In this document: one piece after another, positions 8,314 through 15,868 of the stretch
Layout: each line of letters starts with the position of its first letter
How positions within the stretch are numbered: position 1 is the first letter of the stretch
DNA from: Chromatiaceae bacterium
Lineage (GTDB): Bacteria > Pseudomonadota > Gammaproteobacteria > Chromatiales > Chromatiaceae
Length of the DNA stretch: 32,621 nt
Assembly (NCBI GenBank): GCA_013426805.1
Contig: JACDZG010000087.1
Coordinates: forward strand, 1-32,621
Direction: 5' to 3'
Made by a program: the position numbers and the translations under genes
The notes under the pieces: model-generated
Databases searched by the model: none
What the model was told of the DNA's origin: nothing
Seen by the model: only the letters and a program-made list of their open reading frames with translations

Positions 8314-10128
8314 ATGGGCGAATCCGCCGACTCGCAAGTCCAAGCCTTCGTCGCCCGGTCGCTCGAATCGCGCGGCCTGGCCCCGGAGCATCTGCTGCAG
8401 CACCTGATCGCCGTTCAGCAGCAGTTCGGCTGGGTTCCGCCGTCGGCGGTCGATGCCCTGGCCGCGGCACTGGACGTGGCGCACGCCCAGGTGCGCGGGG
8501 CCGTCGCTTTCTATGCCTTCCTACACGATCAGCCCCGCGGCGACTTCGATATTCTGTTTTCGGACAATATCACTGACCGGATGCTCGGCAACCAGCGTCT
8601 GGTCGGGCTGCTCGCCGAGCGCCTGGGTCTGGCGTTGGATGAGCCGCGGGCCGACGGGCGGGTGACGATCGGGCTCACCTCCTGCACCGGCATGTGCGAT
8701 CAGGGACCGGCGCTGTTGGTCAATGGTCAGGCCGTGACCGGATTGACCGCGGCGCGGGTGGATCGCATCGCCGACCTGGTGGATGAGGGGGTGCCGCTGG
8801 CGCGCTGGCCCGGCGCGTTTTTCCGGGTCGAGGACAACATTCGCCGCCGCGGGCTCTTGCTCAGCAATCCGGCCACCGATGGGGCGAGTCTGCGCCGCTT
8901 GCTGGAGAATGGCGCCGATACGGCGCTGACTGAACTGGAGCGCTCGGGGCTGCGCGGGCGCGGCGGTGCCGGGTTCACCACCGCCCTGAAGTGGCGTTTC
9001 TGTCGCGAAGCCGAGGGCGGCGACCGGACGGTGCCGCGCTTCGTCGTGTGCAACGCGGATGAGGGTGAGCCCGGGACCTTCAAGGACCGGGTGCTGCTGA
9101 CCAGTTACACCGATCTGGTGTTCGAGGGGATGACCCTGTGCGCCGGGGTGATCGGCGCCCGCCTGGGATTCCTCTACCTGCGCGGCGAGTACCGCTATCT
9201 GGTGCCGCATCTGGAATCGGTCCTGGCGCGCCGCCGTGCCGAGGGGCTGCTCGGCAAGAGCATCCTCGGTCAGGCGGACTTCGATTTCGATATCGCCATC
9301 CATCTAGGCGCTGGCGCCTATATCTGCGGCGAGGAGTCCGCCCTGATCGAGTCGCTGGAGGGCAAGCGCGGGGTCACACGCAAGCGCCCGCCCTTCCCGG
9401 TGATCAGCGGTTACCAGGACCGGCCGACGGTGGTCAACAATGTGGAGACTTTTCTTGCCGCCGCACGGGTGGTCCAGTGGGGCGGTTACTGGCTGCGCGG
9501 TGAGGGCACGGATCAGTCGGCCGGCAGCAAGATCCTGTCCGTCAGCGGCGACTGTGCCCGGCCGGGGATCTACGAATACCCCTTCGGCACCCCGGTGCAT
9601 CGGGTGCTGACCGACTGCGGGGCAGGGGAGGTGCAGGCGGTTCAGGTGTCCGGGGCGGCCGGGACCACGCTGGCGCCCGCCGAGTTCGACCGTCTGCTGG
9701 CGTTCGAGGATCTGCCGACCGCCGGTTCATTCATGATCTTCGATCGTTCGCGCGACTTGCTGGAGCTGGTCCGCAATTTTGCCGCCTTCTTCGCCCACGA
9801 GTCCTGCGGCTTTTGCACCCCCTGCCGGGTGGGTACGGCACTGCTGAGGAATCTGGTGGAGAAGGTCGCGGCCGGTCAGGCGTCCGCCCATGATCTTCGG
9901 GAGTTGCGGGACCTCGGCGCGCTGATGCGGCAGGCGAGTTATTGCGGCCTCGGGCACACCGCACCGAACCCTGTGCTCAATACGCTGGACAAATTCCCCG
10001 CGATCTATCAGCGACACCTGCGCAGCGCCGACTACAGCCCGTCGTTCGACCTGGATGCCGCCTTGGGACCCGCGCGGGCGCTCACCGGCCGCGACGGTGT
10101 CGCGGATCATGTGGAGGAGGAGGCATGA
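8314..10128 (+). CDS. hoxF: NAD-reducing hydrogenase diaphorase large subunit HoxF
   Basis: This 604-residue cytosolic subunit carries the NAD(H) and FMN sites of the soluble bidirectional [NiFe] hydrogenase. The N-terminal 160 residues are NuoE-like (DILFSDNITDRML; SCTGMCDQGP with Cys 124 and 128). The rest is NuoF-like: GLRGRGGAGFTT for nucleotide/FMN binding, NADEGEPGTFKDR, the GAGAYICGEESALI loop, and CGFCTPCRVGT plus the later SYCGLGH for a [4Fe-4S] cluster. In the NuoE-like part I see only the second of the usual two Cys pairs, as in the Ralstonia-type HoxF known to me. I chose ATG 8314 because GGAG lies 6 bases upstream; a GTG at 8311 is the only close alternative. It is the first gene of a tight four-gene operon, and its stop overlaps the start of hoxU (ATGA). 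Confidence 0.95.
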   Translation: MGESADSQVQAFVARSLESRGLAPEHLLQHLIAVQQQFGWVPPSAVDALAAALDVAHAQVRGAVAFYAFLHDQPRGDFDILFSDNITDRMLGNQRLVGLLAERLGLALDEPRADGRVTIGLTSCTGMCDQGPALLVNGQAVTGLTAARVDRIADLVDEGVPLARWPGAFFRVEDNIRRRGLLLSNPATDGASLRRLLENGADTALTELERSGLRGRGGAGFTTALKWRFCREAEGGDRTVPRFVVCNADEGEPGTFKDRVLLTSYTDLVFEGMTLCAGVIGARLGFLYLRGEYRYLVPHLESVLARRRAEGLLGKSILGQADFDFDIAIHLGAGAYICGEESALIESLEGKRGVTRKRPPFPVISGYQDRPTVVNNVETFLAAARVVQWGGYWLRGEGTDQSAGSKILSVSGDCARPGIYEYPFGTPVHRVLTDCGAGEVQAVQVSGAAGTTLAPAEFDRLLAFEDLPTAGSFMIFDRSRDLLELVRNFAAFFAHESCGFCTPCRVGTALLRNLVEKVAAGQASAHDLRELRDLGALMRQASYCGLGHTAPNPVLNTLDKFPAIYQRHLRSADYSPSFDLDAALGPARALTGRDGVADHVEEEA

Positions 10129-10841
10129 GCACGACGCTGCGTCTCGATGGCAGGGAGATTCCCTTCACGCCCGGTCAGACCATCATGGATGCGGCGCTGG
10201 CCGCCGGCGTCTATATCCCGCACCTGTGCCACAATCCGGACTATGCACCCCATGGCAGTTGCCGGGTCTGCATGGTCGGAGTCAACGGACGCTTGGTCTC
10301 CGCCTGCACCACGGCGGCGCTGGATGGCATGACGGTGGAGTCGAACACCGAGACGATTACGGCCACGCGGCGTTCGATCGTGCAGATGCTGTTCGTCGAG
10401 GGGAATCATGTCTGCCCGGCCTGTGAGCGCAGCGGCAGTTGCCAACTGCAGGCCGTCGCCTATTACGTCGGGATGCTCAGCCCGCACTTCCCGCAGTTCT
10501 TTCCCCAGCGGCCGGTGGATGCGTCACATCCGGACTTCATGATCGACTTCAACCGCTGCATCCTGTGTGAACTGTGCGTGCGGGCCAGCCGCGATCATGA
10601 CCACAAGCGGGTCTTTGCCGTCAGTGGTCGCGGGTTGGCGAGCCATCTGGTGATCGACTCGCCGAGCGGTCTCCTCGGTGACTCGCAATTCGCCGCGAGC
10701 GACCGCGCCGCCCAAGTCTGTCCGACCGGAGCCATTCTCCCCAAGCATCGTGGGTATGAGCAACCGATCGGGCAACGGCTCTATGATCAGGCGCCGATCA
10801 GCGTGGTCGGGGACCTGCGCGCTCAGCCGGGGGGTGATTGA
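10125..10841 (+). CDS. hoxU: NAD-reducing hydrogenase diaphorase small subunit HoxU
   Basis: This 238-residue subunit relays electrons between HoxY and HoxF through iron-sulfur clusters, like the N-terminal part of NuoG. The N-terminal [2Fe-2S] ferredoxin fold has CHNPDYAPHGSCRVC and a following SACTT. The next cluster site is NHVCPACERSGSC, with a His plus three Cys, and then CILCELCVRA with a distant AQVCPTGA for a [4Fe-4S] cluster. ATG 10125 overlaps the hoxF stop by 4 bases and has a strong GGAGGAGG ribosome site, so longer readings from 9942 are excluded. The length fits the family. Confidence 0.95.
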   Translation: MSTTLRLDGREIPFTPGQTIMDAALAAGVYIPHLCHNPDYAPHGSCRVCMVGVNGRLVSACTTAALDGMTVESNTETITATRRSIVQMLFVEGNHVCPACERSGSCQLQAVAYYVGMLSPHFPQFFPQRPVDASHPDFMIDFNRCILCELCVRASRDHDHKRVFAVSGRGLASHLVIDSPSGLLGDSQFAASDRAAQVCPTGAILPKHRGYEQPIGQRLYDQAPISVVGDLRAQPGGD

Positions 10842-10842
10842 C

Positions 10843-11382
10843 GTGTCCGCCAAACCGCGCATTGCCACCGCCTCGCTGTGCGGCTGTTTCGGGTGTCACA
10901 CGTCGCTCTTGGACATCGATGAGCGCATCCTGCAACTGGTGGATCTGGTCGCCTTCGACCGCTCGCCATTGACGGACATCAAGACGGTCGGCGACTGCGA
11001 CCTGGGCCTGATCGAGGGCGGTGTGGCCAACACGGAGAATCTGGAGGTCTTACGCGCGTTTCGCCGCCACTGCCGAACCCTGGTGGCGGTTGGCGCCTGC
11101 GCGGTCAATGGCGGTATTCCGGCGATGCGCAACGCGTTCGCGCTGCGTGAGTGTCTGGAAGAGAGCTATGTGCGCGGCGTCGGTGTCTATCATCCGGGCA
11201 TCCCGCGCGACCCGGAAATCCCGCTCTTGCTCGACCAGGTTCATCCTATCCACGAGGTCGTGAAGGTCGATTATTTCCTGCCCGGCTGCCCGCCTTCCGC
11301 TGAGACCCTCTGGACCTTCCTGACCGCCTGGCTGTCGGGAGAACCGATCGCGTTTTCTTATCATCAGATTCATTACGATTAG
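10843..11382 (+). CDS. hoxY: NAD-reducing hydrogenase small subunit HoxY
   Basis: This is the small subunit of the hydrogenase module and carries the [4Fe-4S] cluster next to the NiFe site. Visible ligand motifs are LCGCFGCHTSLLD near the N-terminus, VGACAVNGGIPAMRN in the middle and DYFLPGCPP near the C-terminus. From GTG 10843 the protein is 179 residues, somewhat shorter than the roughly 209 of the Ralstonia protein because a leading extension is absent. GTG 10834 is also in frame, but 10843 keeps the purine-rich GGGGG stretch at ribosome-site distance. An ATG at 10678 would overlap hoxU by more than 150 bases and is rejected. The gene begins just after the hoxU stop (10839-10841) and ends 18 bases before hoxH. 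Confidence 0.93.
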   Translation: MSAKPRIATASLCGCFGCHTSLLDIDERILQLVDLVAFDRSPLTDIKTVGDCDLGLIEGGVANTENLEVLRAFRRHCRTLVAVGACAVNGGIPAMRNAFALRECLEESYVRGVGVYHPGIPRDPEIPLLLDQVHPIHEVVKVDYFLPGCPPSAETLWTFLTAWLSGEPIAFSYHQIHYD

Positions 11383-11400
11383 CGCGCGGAAGGCTTACCC

Positions 11401-12903
11401 ATGATCCATCCACTTGAAACCGCCCGCCATCCGGAGACTTTGAAGCGCGTCTGTATCGAGCCGCTGACGCGGGTCGAGGGGCACGGCAAGGTTACCCTGC
11501 TGTTGGATGAAGACAACCACGTGCGGCAGGCGCGGCTGCATGTCGTCGAGTTTCGCGGGTTCGAGCGGTTCATCCAGGGGCGACCTTATTGGGAGTTGCC
11601 GGTGCTGGTCCAGCGCCTGTGCGGTATCTGCCCGGTCAGCCATCATTTGGCGGCGGCCAAAGCCTGTGATCAGTTGGTCGGTGTCGATGTACTCACGCCG
11701 ACCGCGGAGAAGGTTCGCCGGCTCATGCATCTGGGGCAGGTGCTGCAATCGCACGCGCTGAACTTTTTTCATCTCTCATCCCCGGATCTGTTGTTCGGTG
11801 TCGACGACCCGGTGGCTCACCGCAACATCGTCGGTTTGATCCAGGATCATCCGGAGATCGCGAAGCAGGGTGTGTTGCTGCGGAAATTCGGACAAGAGGT
11901 GATCCGCATCACCGCCGGCAAGCGGGTCCACGGCACCGGTGCGCTGCCCGGCGGGGTCAATAAGAATGTGAGTGCACAGGAGCGGGATCTGCTCCAGGCC
12001 GATATCGATCAGGTGTGCGACTGGGCCGAGGGCGCGGTCCAGTTGATGAAACGGATCATCCTGCGCAACCCGGAGTATCACTACCGGTTCGGGGCAGTGG
12101 ATGCCAACACCCTGAGTCTGATCGGACCGGACGGGGCCTTCGAACTCTATGACGGGGGCCTGCGTGTGCGTGACCTGAACGGCGACACGCTCATGGATCA
12201 CCAGGACTGTAACGGTTACGAGCAACTGATCCAGGAAGAAGTCAAGGACTGGAGTTACATGAAGTTTCCCTTCCTGACACAACTGGGGCCGGAGCGCGGC
12301 TGGTACCGGGTGGGACCGCTCGCCCGCGTCAACAATTGCGATTGTTTCCATACCCCGCTGGCCGAGCAGGAACGTCAGGACTTCGCCGCCGCCGGTGAGG
12401 GTCGTCCGCTCCAGGCGGCGCTCGCCACCCACTGGGCCAGGGTGATCGAACTGCTGCACTGCGCCGAGTCGATCCGCGAACTGCTCGCGGACCCGGATCT
12501 GCAGGGTACGGATTTGCGTCTGCGCGGGGCGATGCGCGGCAAGGGCATCGGTGTCGTGGAGGCCCCCCGCGGTACGCTCTTCCATCATTATGAGATCGAC
12601 GACGACGGACTGGTGACGTGCGCCAACCTCATCGTCTCCACGACCAACAACAATCAGGCCATCAACACCGCGATCCGCCAGGTGGCCGCCGATTACCTGA
12701 GCGGCAGGGAACTGACCGAGCCGCTGCTGAACCAGATCGAGGTGGCGATTCGCGCCTATGACCCCTGCCTCTCCTGTGCCACCCATGCCTTGGGGCGGAT
12801 GCCCCTGGATATCGAGTTACAGGACGCCGCGGGCTTGGTGCTGGACCGTCTCTGCCGGCATCCGGATGGCCGCCTGGGGCGGTCGCTGGTACTTGACTCC
12901 TGA
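11401..12903 (+). CDS. hoxH: NAD-reducing hydrogenase large (NiFe) subunit HoxH
   Basis: This 500-residue catalytic subunit holds the Ni-Fe(CN)2CO centre. The N-terminal Ni/Fe ligand motif is RLCGICPVSHH (Cys 74 and 77), and the C-terminal one is DPCLSCATH (Cys 456 and 459). Thirty-eight residues follow His 462. In this family the C-terminal peptide is cut off after this His by a dedicated endopeptidase once the metal is inserted, so the gene encodes the unprocessed precursor. The ATG has GGAAGG 7 bases upstream. Both ligand pairs are present, so the enzyme is predicted to be active. No hoxW protease or hyp gene lies in the window, so these must be elsewhere. Confidence 0.96.
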   Translation: MIHPLETARHPETLKRVCIEPLTRVEGHGKVTLLLDEDNHVRQARLHVVEFRGFERFIQGRPYWELPVLVQRLCGICPVSHHLAAAKACDQLVGVDVLTPTAEKVRRLMHLGQVLQSHALNFFHLSSPDLLFGVDDPVAHRNIVGLIQDHPEIAKQGVLLRKFGQEVIRITAGKRVHGTGALPGGVNKNVSAQERDLLQADIDQVCDWAEGAVQLMKRIILRNPEYHYRFGAVDANTLSLIGPDGAFELYDGGLRVRDLNGDTLMDHQDCNGYEQLIQEEVKDWSYMKFPFLTQLGPERGWYRVGPLARVNNCDCFHTPLAEQERQDFAAAGEGRPLQAALATHWARVIELLHCAESIRELLADPDLQGTDLRLRGAMRGKGIGVVEAPRGTLFHHYEIDDDGLVTCANLIVSTTNNNQAINTAIRQVAADYLSGRELTEPLLNQIEVAIRAYDPCLSCATHALGRMPLDIELQDAAGLVLDRLCRHPDGRLGRSLVLDS

Positions 12904-12933
12904 GTTCAGCTTTCTAAGCTGGTGCCGCCAGTA

Positions 12934-13293
12934 AGATGCTATTGGACTATGAAGTTTTTGAGCAAGCGCTCACCCTGTTTCATCGCTATTCACTTCAAAA
13001 TCCTGATGACACTCTCGCATATGCTGTATCACTTCAACGGGCTCGATGATATTCGCGAAAAGATCCGGTTGGCACTGACCCTGCTGAAGCCCGGTGGAAA
13101 CTTCGCGATCATCCTCAATCAACCCTCGGCCCCGATGGCACTGATCGGTATCGGATTCCAGCGGGCGGCAGGGCGCCGGAGGGAAGCGGCGACCAATCTG
13201 GACTTGCACGCGTGCTGCCACGAATCGCGTTTTTACCAGGCACTGGCCGGTCGCCAAGCGGAAGTCGCATCCCGGCGCGGAACGCCGGGGTGA
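12934..13293 (+). pseudogene. Remnant of a SAM-dependent methyltransferase
   Basis: A short frame contains LSHMLYHFNGLDD followed by ALTLLKPGGNFAIIL, which is how the second half of a class I methyltransferase Rossmann domain reads (post-motif LKPGG). No motif I precedes it, and the downstream part dissolves into low-quality sequence. A neighbouring frame upstream (LLDYEVFEQALTLFHRYS) may be part of the same decayed gene, which would imply a frameshift near 13000. It starts just after hoxH and has no clear ribosome site. I regard it as a degraded fragment, not a functional gene. Confidence 0.4.
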
Positions 13294-13343
13294 CGCTGCG
13301 CTAACCCGATCGACTCGGAATCCAGCTCGGTCTCGCGGCGATG

Positions 13344-13606
13344 TCACGCGTCCCATGGATTGAAGAACGCCACGCCCGCGGCGGCGAATTCGCCGGTGTT
13401 TCGCGTCACGACAGTCAGCCCGTGCTGGGCCGCCGTGGCGGCGATGAGGATATCCGGGTGGCTGAAGGCATGGCCGCGTTTGCGTCCGACCTCGATCATC
13501 AGGCGCCATTGTCGGAGGATGTCCTCCGTGACGGGTAGTGCCCGCCGGTCGAACAGCGGCCGCATCCGCTGGGTCAGCCAGTGGTGCAGCTCGGCGCGCC
13601 GTTCCG
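13344..13606 (-). pseudogene. VapC-type PIN-domain toxin, C-terminal half
   Basis: Reading leftwards from about 13606 gives ERRAELHHWLTQRMRPLF, then SHPDILIAATAAQHGLTVVTRN and FFNPWDA. This is the second half of a type II VapC ribonuclease, with the acidic residue of the HPD block and the T-R-N turn before the final acidic site. The N-terminal half carrying the first catalytic Asp (usually LLDTNV) is gone. The sequence passes straight into an antitoxin frame at about 13600-13608, so a deletion has fused the two genes. Only a short ORF (13344-13565) could be started by ATG. A working nuclease is unlikely. Confidence 0.65.
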
Positions 13607-13756
13607 CGGATGCTCGAATTCGACCTCCGCAAGGGGTGATTCCGCGAGCAGCTTCACCAGTTCATGCCCCGTGCGGTGGCCCGTGAGACGTTCGTACTCC
13701 TGGGCCGAGACGACCACGGCGCGCTCCTCGCCGTTGACTGTCAGGACTTCGTTGAT
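13574..13756 (-). pseudogene. Phd/YefM-type antitoxin fragment
   Basis: The minus strand reads NEVLTVNGEERAVVVSAQEYERLTGHRTG, LVKLLAESPLAEVEFEHP and then runs out of family-like sequence to a stop at 13574. The VVSAQEYERL core is typical of Phd/YefM antitoxins, which pair with VapC or related toxins. The N-terminus is cut off at about 13756, where the DNA switches to a plus-strand regulator remnant. The C-terminus is cut at about 13604, where VapC coding begins in another frame. Both ends are therefore recombination or deletion junctions. Confidence 0.6.
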
Positions 13757-14036
13757 GTGTGGAAGACCGGCAAGGCGAAGGAGGAGGCCCGCATTTCCTT
13801 TGCAACGCCGGAGCTATTGTGGATCCTCACCGCGAAACGATGGGAGTTACTGAAAGCGCTGTGCGGTGCGGGGCCGGTCACAGTCCGCGAGGCGGCGAAG
13901 CGGGTGAACCGCGATATCAAGGCCGTTCCCAGTGATCTCGCTGCGCAAGGCCGGAGTGATTGATCGTACCGCGTCGGGACAGGTCGAGTTCCCATACGAA
14001 ACCATCAAAGTTGAGTTCATGCTCAAGGCGGCGTGA
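13754..14036 (+). pseudogene. Broken DNA-binding regulator (HVO_A0114-like), copy 1
   Basis: The frame reads VWKTGKAKEEARISFATPELLW, TAKRWELLKALCGAGPVTVREAAKRVNRDIKAV. It then shifts frame near 13943 and continues with GVIDRTASGQVEFPYETIKVEF and ends MLKAA at a stop at 14034-14036. This is how small winged-helix regulators of this type read, with a helix-turn-helix in PVTVREAAKRVNRDIKAV. Comparison with the expected protein suggests loss of two bases at the shift. The N-terminus is missing at the junction with the antitoxin fragment. A second partial copy lies at 14680-14773. Confidence 0.6.
13810..13900 (+). repeat. Direct repeat, left copy (regulator fragment)
   Basis: About 90 bases here match 14680-14773 almost exactly. 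The differences are a 3-base gap (tggatcctc here against tggaaggtcctc there) and a few substitutions. The two copies bracket the retropepsin-like gene. Confidence 0.75.
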
Positions 14037-14174
14037 GCGACAGCGTGACGCCTAAGGTGATTTCCGAAGAACTTCGTACCACGCGAGATCGACCTCCGGT
14101 GACTCGGGCGACGCAACCGGAGGCCGACGCTTTAGCGGGCGGCAGTGCTGCGTCCCCGGAACTCCCGCAATTGA

Positions 14175-14576
14175 TCAGGGGCGGCTAAATGGTAACGCCT
14201 TTTTCGACCTGAGTTTCTTGAGCCGGATTGTGGGTAAACGTTTCAATGTTTGATTTCGTGGATCCACATCAATGCCAACGGACTCTAAAGCAGTCACTCC
14301 CAGAATGGGCTCCGTTCCAGGATCGCCAAAGATAATCGTGCCCCCGACAATCTCCCCCATAAACTCGATGTCGCCTGTTGTGATATCCATTCTAATTTCA
14401 CTGCCATCCGCAAGCTCGTAAATACGCTGCGCCTTGGGGGCCAGACCAATGGACTCAAGAGAATCTCTTGGAACAAGAGAATCCGTTGCACCTGTATCAA
14501 CGAGAAACAGCCCCTCCCATGACCTGTCCGGGCTTGCGGGATTCCTGATTGTTACCGTCACATGCGTCGCACCCAT
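14175..14576 (-). CDS. Retropepsin-like aspartic protease (clan AA)
   Basis: This encodes 133 residues. The active-site motif LFLVDTGATDSLVP (about 24-37) contains the catalytic Asp-Thr-Gly of retropepsin-type proteases. A later GTEPILGVTALESVG is the typical second hydrophobic-hydrophobic-Gly motif of the fold. The single-domain size means it would act as a homodimer. There is no signal peptide, so it is probably cytosolic. The ATG at 14576 has GAGG 7 bases upstream. Proteins of this kind are often found beside TA-like or unknown small genes in Chromatiaceae and cyanobacteria; the substrate is unknown. The gene is bracketed by the duplicated regulator fragment, suggesting it arrived with, or was trapped by, a local rearrangement. 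Confidence 0.8.
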   Translation of the reverse strand: MGATHVTVTIRNPASPDRSWEGLFLVDTGATDSLVPRDSLESIGLAPKAQRIYELADGSEIRMDITTGDIEFMGEIVGGTIIFGDPGTEPILGVTALESVGIDVDPRNQTLKRLPTIRLKKLRSKKALPFSRP

Positions 14577-14679
14577 AAGTTACCTCACTGTTTTCGATTC
14601 CGGGGTATCCGTTCGCCTGTTCTCCGCGCACATCTTCCCCCGTCCGGGGGATTAAGTAAACTGTCCCCGGAACTCGTAC

Positions 14680-14773
14680 GGAGCTATTGTGGAAGGTCCT
14701 CACCGCGAAACGATGGGAGTTACTGAAAGCCCTGTGCGGTGCGGGGCCGGTCACAGTCCGCGAGGCTGCGAAG
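14680..14773 (+). repeat. Direct repeat, right copy (regulator fragment, copy 2)
   Basis: It reads ELLWKVLTAKRWELLKALCG and AGPVTVREAAKK before breaking into copy D of the dispersed repeat. It keeps the WKV that copy 1 has lost, so copy 2 is closer to the ancestral sequence in this stretch. It has no start or stop of its own. Confidence 0.75.
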
Positions 14774-14785
14774 AAGCGGGGCAGG

Positions 14786-14879
14786 GGCTTCGATCATCGT
14801 TCCGGCCGGGCGCGTCGGTCCGCACAGCGGACCCCACGGTTAGACCGCGATCCGTAGGGTCCGCTCCGCGGACCATCGG
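14786..14879. repeat. Palindromic dispersed repeat, copy D
   Basis: It contains GCTTCGATCATCGTTCCGGCC, then ggtccgcacagcggacc and the partner tagggtccgctccgcggacc. It resembles copy C in carrying the CATCGTTCCGG variant of the left arm and lacking the far arm. Confidence 0.75.
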
Positions 14880-14995
14880 CCTCGCTGCAGCGCTAAGCGC
14901 CGAGTCTACTCTGCGCCGTTTCTCGCTCGCTCCTTGATGGTCGCCATATCAAGTGCTACCGTGTCTAAAGACTAACAACCCGAAACGAGGTGACC

Positions 14996-15277
14996 ATGGT
15001 TGCAACCTCAACCCGATCGGCCGTTAAGGTGATCGGCGCGAAGGGCCAGATCTCGCTCGGCAAAAAATACGCAGGCCGCCAAGTGCTCGTTGAAGAACAG
15101 GAGCCCGGCGTATGGCTGGTGCGCACCGTCACGGTCCTACCGGACAACGAGCGCTGGCTGCACGAGTCCAAAGCCGCCGCCGACCTGGAGCGCGCCCTGG
15201 CCTGGGCGACCGCCAATCCTCCCGACGATGCCAATACCGGGCAACTCTTGGAGAAATTGGCCGATGGGCAGGTATGA
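14996..15277 (+). CDS. AbrB-like antitoxin candidate
   Basis: This encodes 93 residues. The N-terminal part (STRSAVKVIGAKGQISLGKKYAG, then RQVLVEEQEPGVWLVRT) resembles a swapped-hairpin AbrB/SpoVT-type DNA-binding domain, in which a Gly-Gln-(Ile)-Ser/Thr turn is typical. The rest (from about residue 45) is acidic and helical, as in an antitoxin tail that wraps a toxin. ATG 14996 has GAGG 5 bases upstream and is preferred to GTG 14990. The stop overlaps the start of the next gene by 14 bases, the usual arrangement for a type II antitoxin followed by its toxin. The antitoxin role is inferred from size, order and overlap. Confidence 0.6.
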   Translation: MVATSTRSAVKVIGAKGQISLGKKYAGRQVLVEEQEPGVWLVRTVTVLPDNERWLHESKAAADLERALAWATANPPDDANTGQLLEKLADGQV

Positions 15278-15590
15278 GGCGGATCCCTGCGTTAGACTCG
15301 ATCTGAACAATCCGGGTTTTCAAGACAGCTTGTTCTGTCTGGAAAAGCCTGAACGCCTTGCGGCCCTGGAGACCTTGAGCAAATTGCGTCGTTTGACCTG
15401 GAGCCAGCTTTACCGCGATACGGGCATTAAATGGGAGAAGATCGCAAGCGTCAAGCCTCCGGCCGGAATCGCTGCCCTGTATTCTTTACGCATCACGCGG
15501 TCCCGCCGGGTGATAGCCTACCGTGACGGTGACTTTGTTCGATTGCTCACCATTGCTCCGGACCACGATAGTAGCTATGGAAAGAAATAG
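15264..15590 (+). CDS. RelE/ParE-like toxin candidate
   Basis: This encodes 108 residues. The C-terminal half, LYSLRITRSRRVIAYRDGDFVRLLTIAPDHDSSYGKK in parts, has the strand pattern of RelE/ParE-fold toxins: a YSLRI strand, a basic RSRRV strand, a DGDFVRLL strand, and an ending with His-Asp and Tyr-Gly-Lys-Lys. Upstream helices (KPERLAALETLSKLRRLTWSQLYRD) would form the rest of the fold. The start ATG 15264 lies inside the end of the preceding gene, which suggests translational coupling. The catalytic residues of known RelE or HigB toxins cannot be placed with certainty, so the toxin role is inferred. Confidence 0.6.
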   Translation: MGRYEADPCVRLDLNNPGFQDSLFCLEKPERLAALETLSKLRRLTWSQLYRDTGIKWEKIASVKPPAGIAALYSLRITRSRRVIAYRDGDFVRLLTIAPDHDSSYGKK

Positions 15591-15868
15591 GCGGGTGTGA
15601 TTGATCGGCTTGGCGGACGTGCGGGGCAATCAGGGGGTAGTTAGGGACAGAGGGGCAAGAGTGACAGGCCACGGTTTCCCTAGCGAACTAAGAACCTGTC
15701 CCCGGAACTCGCGGAACTGGGTTTCATAGTTGAGCCTGGCCCCTTTACCCCCGAGCGTCAGACCCAGGCCCCCGGTTTGAAGCCGACCCCAAAGGGCAAG
15801 GACGCACCGTCAGGACCGGCGCAGCCGACCGGGCGTAGGAGCGGTGGGCATGGCAGCCGCTAAGTTCT
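15591..15868 (+). other. Gene-poor stretch with a possible C-terminal gene scrap
   Basis: A plus-strand frame from about 15690 to the stop at 15861-15863 reads NLSPELAELGFIVEPGPFT and then a Pro/Gly/Lys-rich tail. It has no start, and a stop lies just upstream, so it may be the end of a lost gene. It includes a copy of the 16-mer ctgtccccggaactcg (15696-15711). Nothing else is seen. Confidence 0.3.

Larger units (their letters stand above)
14577..14995. other. Intergenic stretch with remnants
   Basis: It holds the 16-mer ctgtccccggaactcg at 14661-14676, the second regulator fragment (14680-14773), dispersed-repeat copy D (14786-14879), and about 110 bases that should contain the promoter of the following TA-like pair. 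I see no intact gene. Confidence 0.6.
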
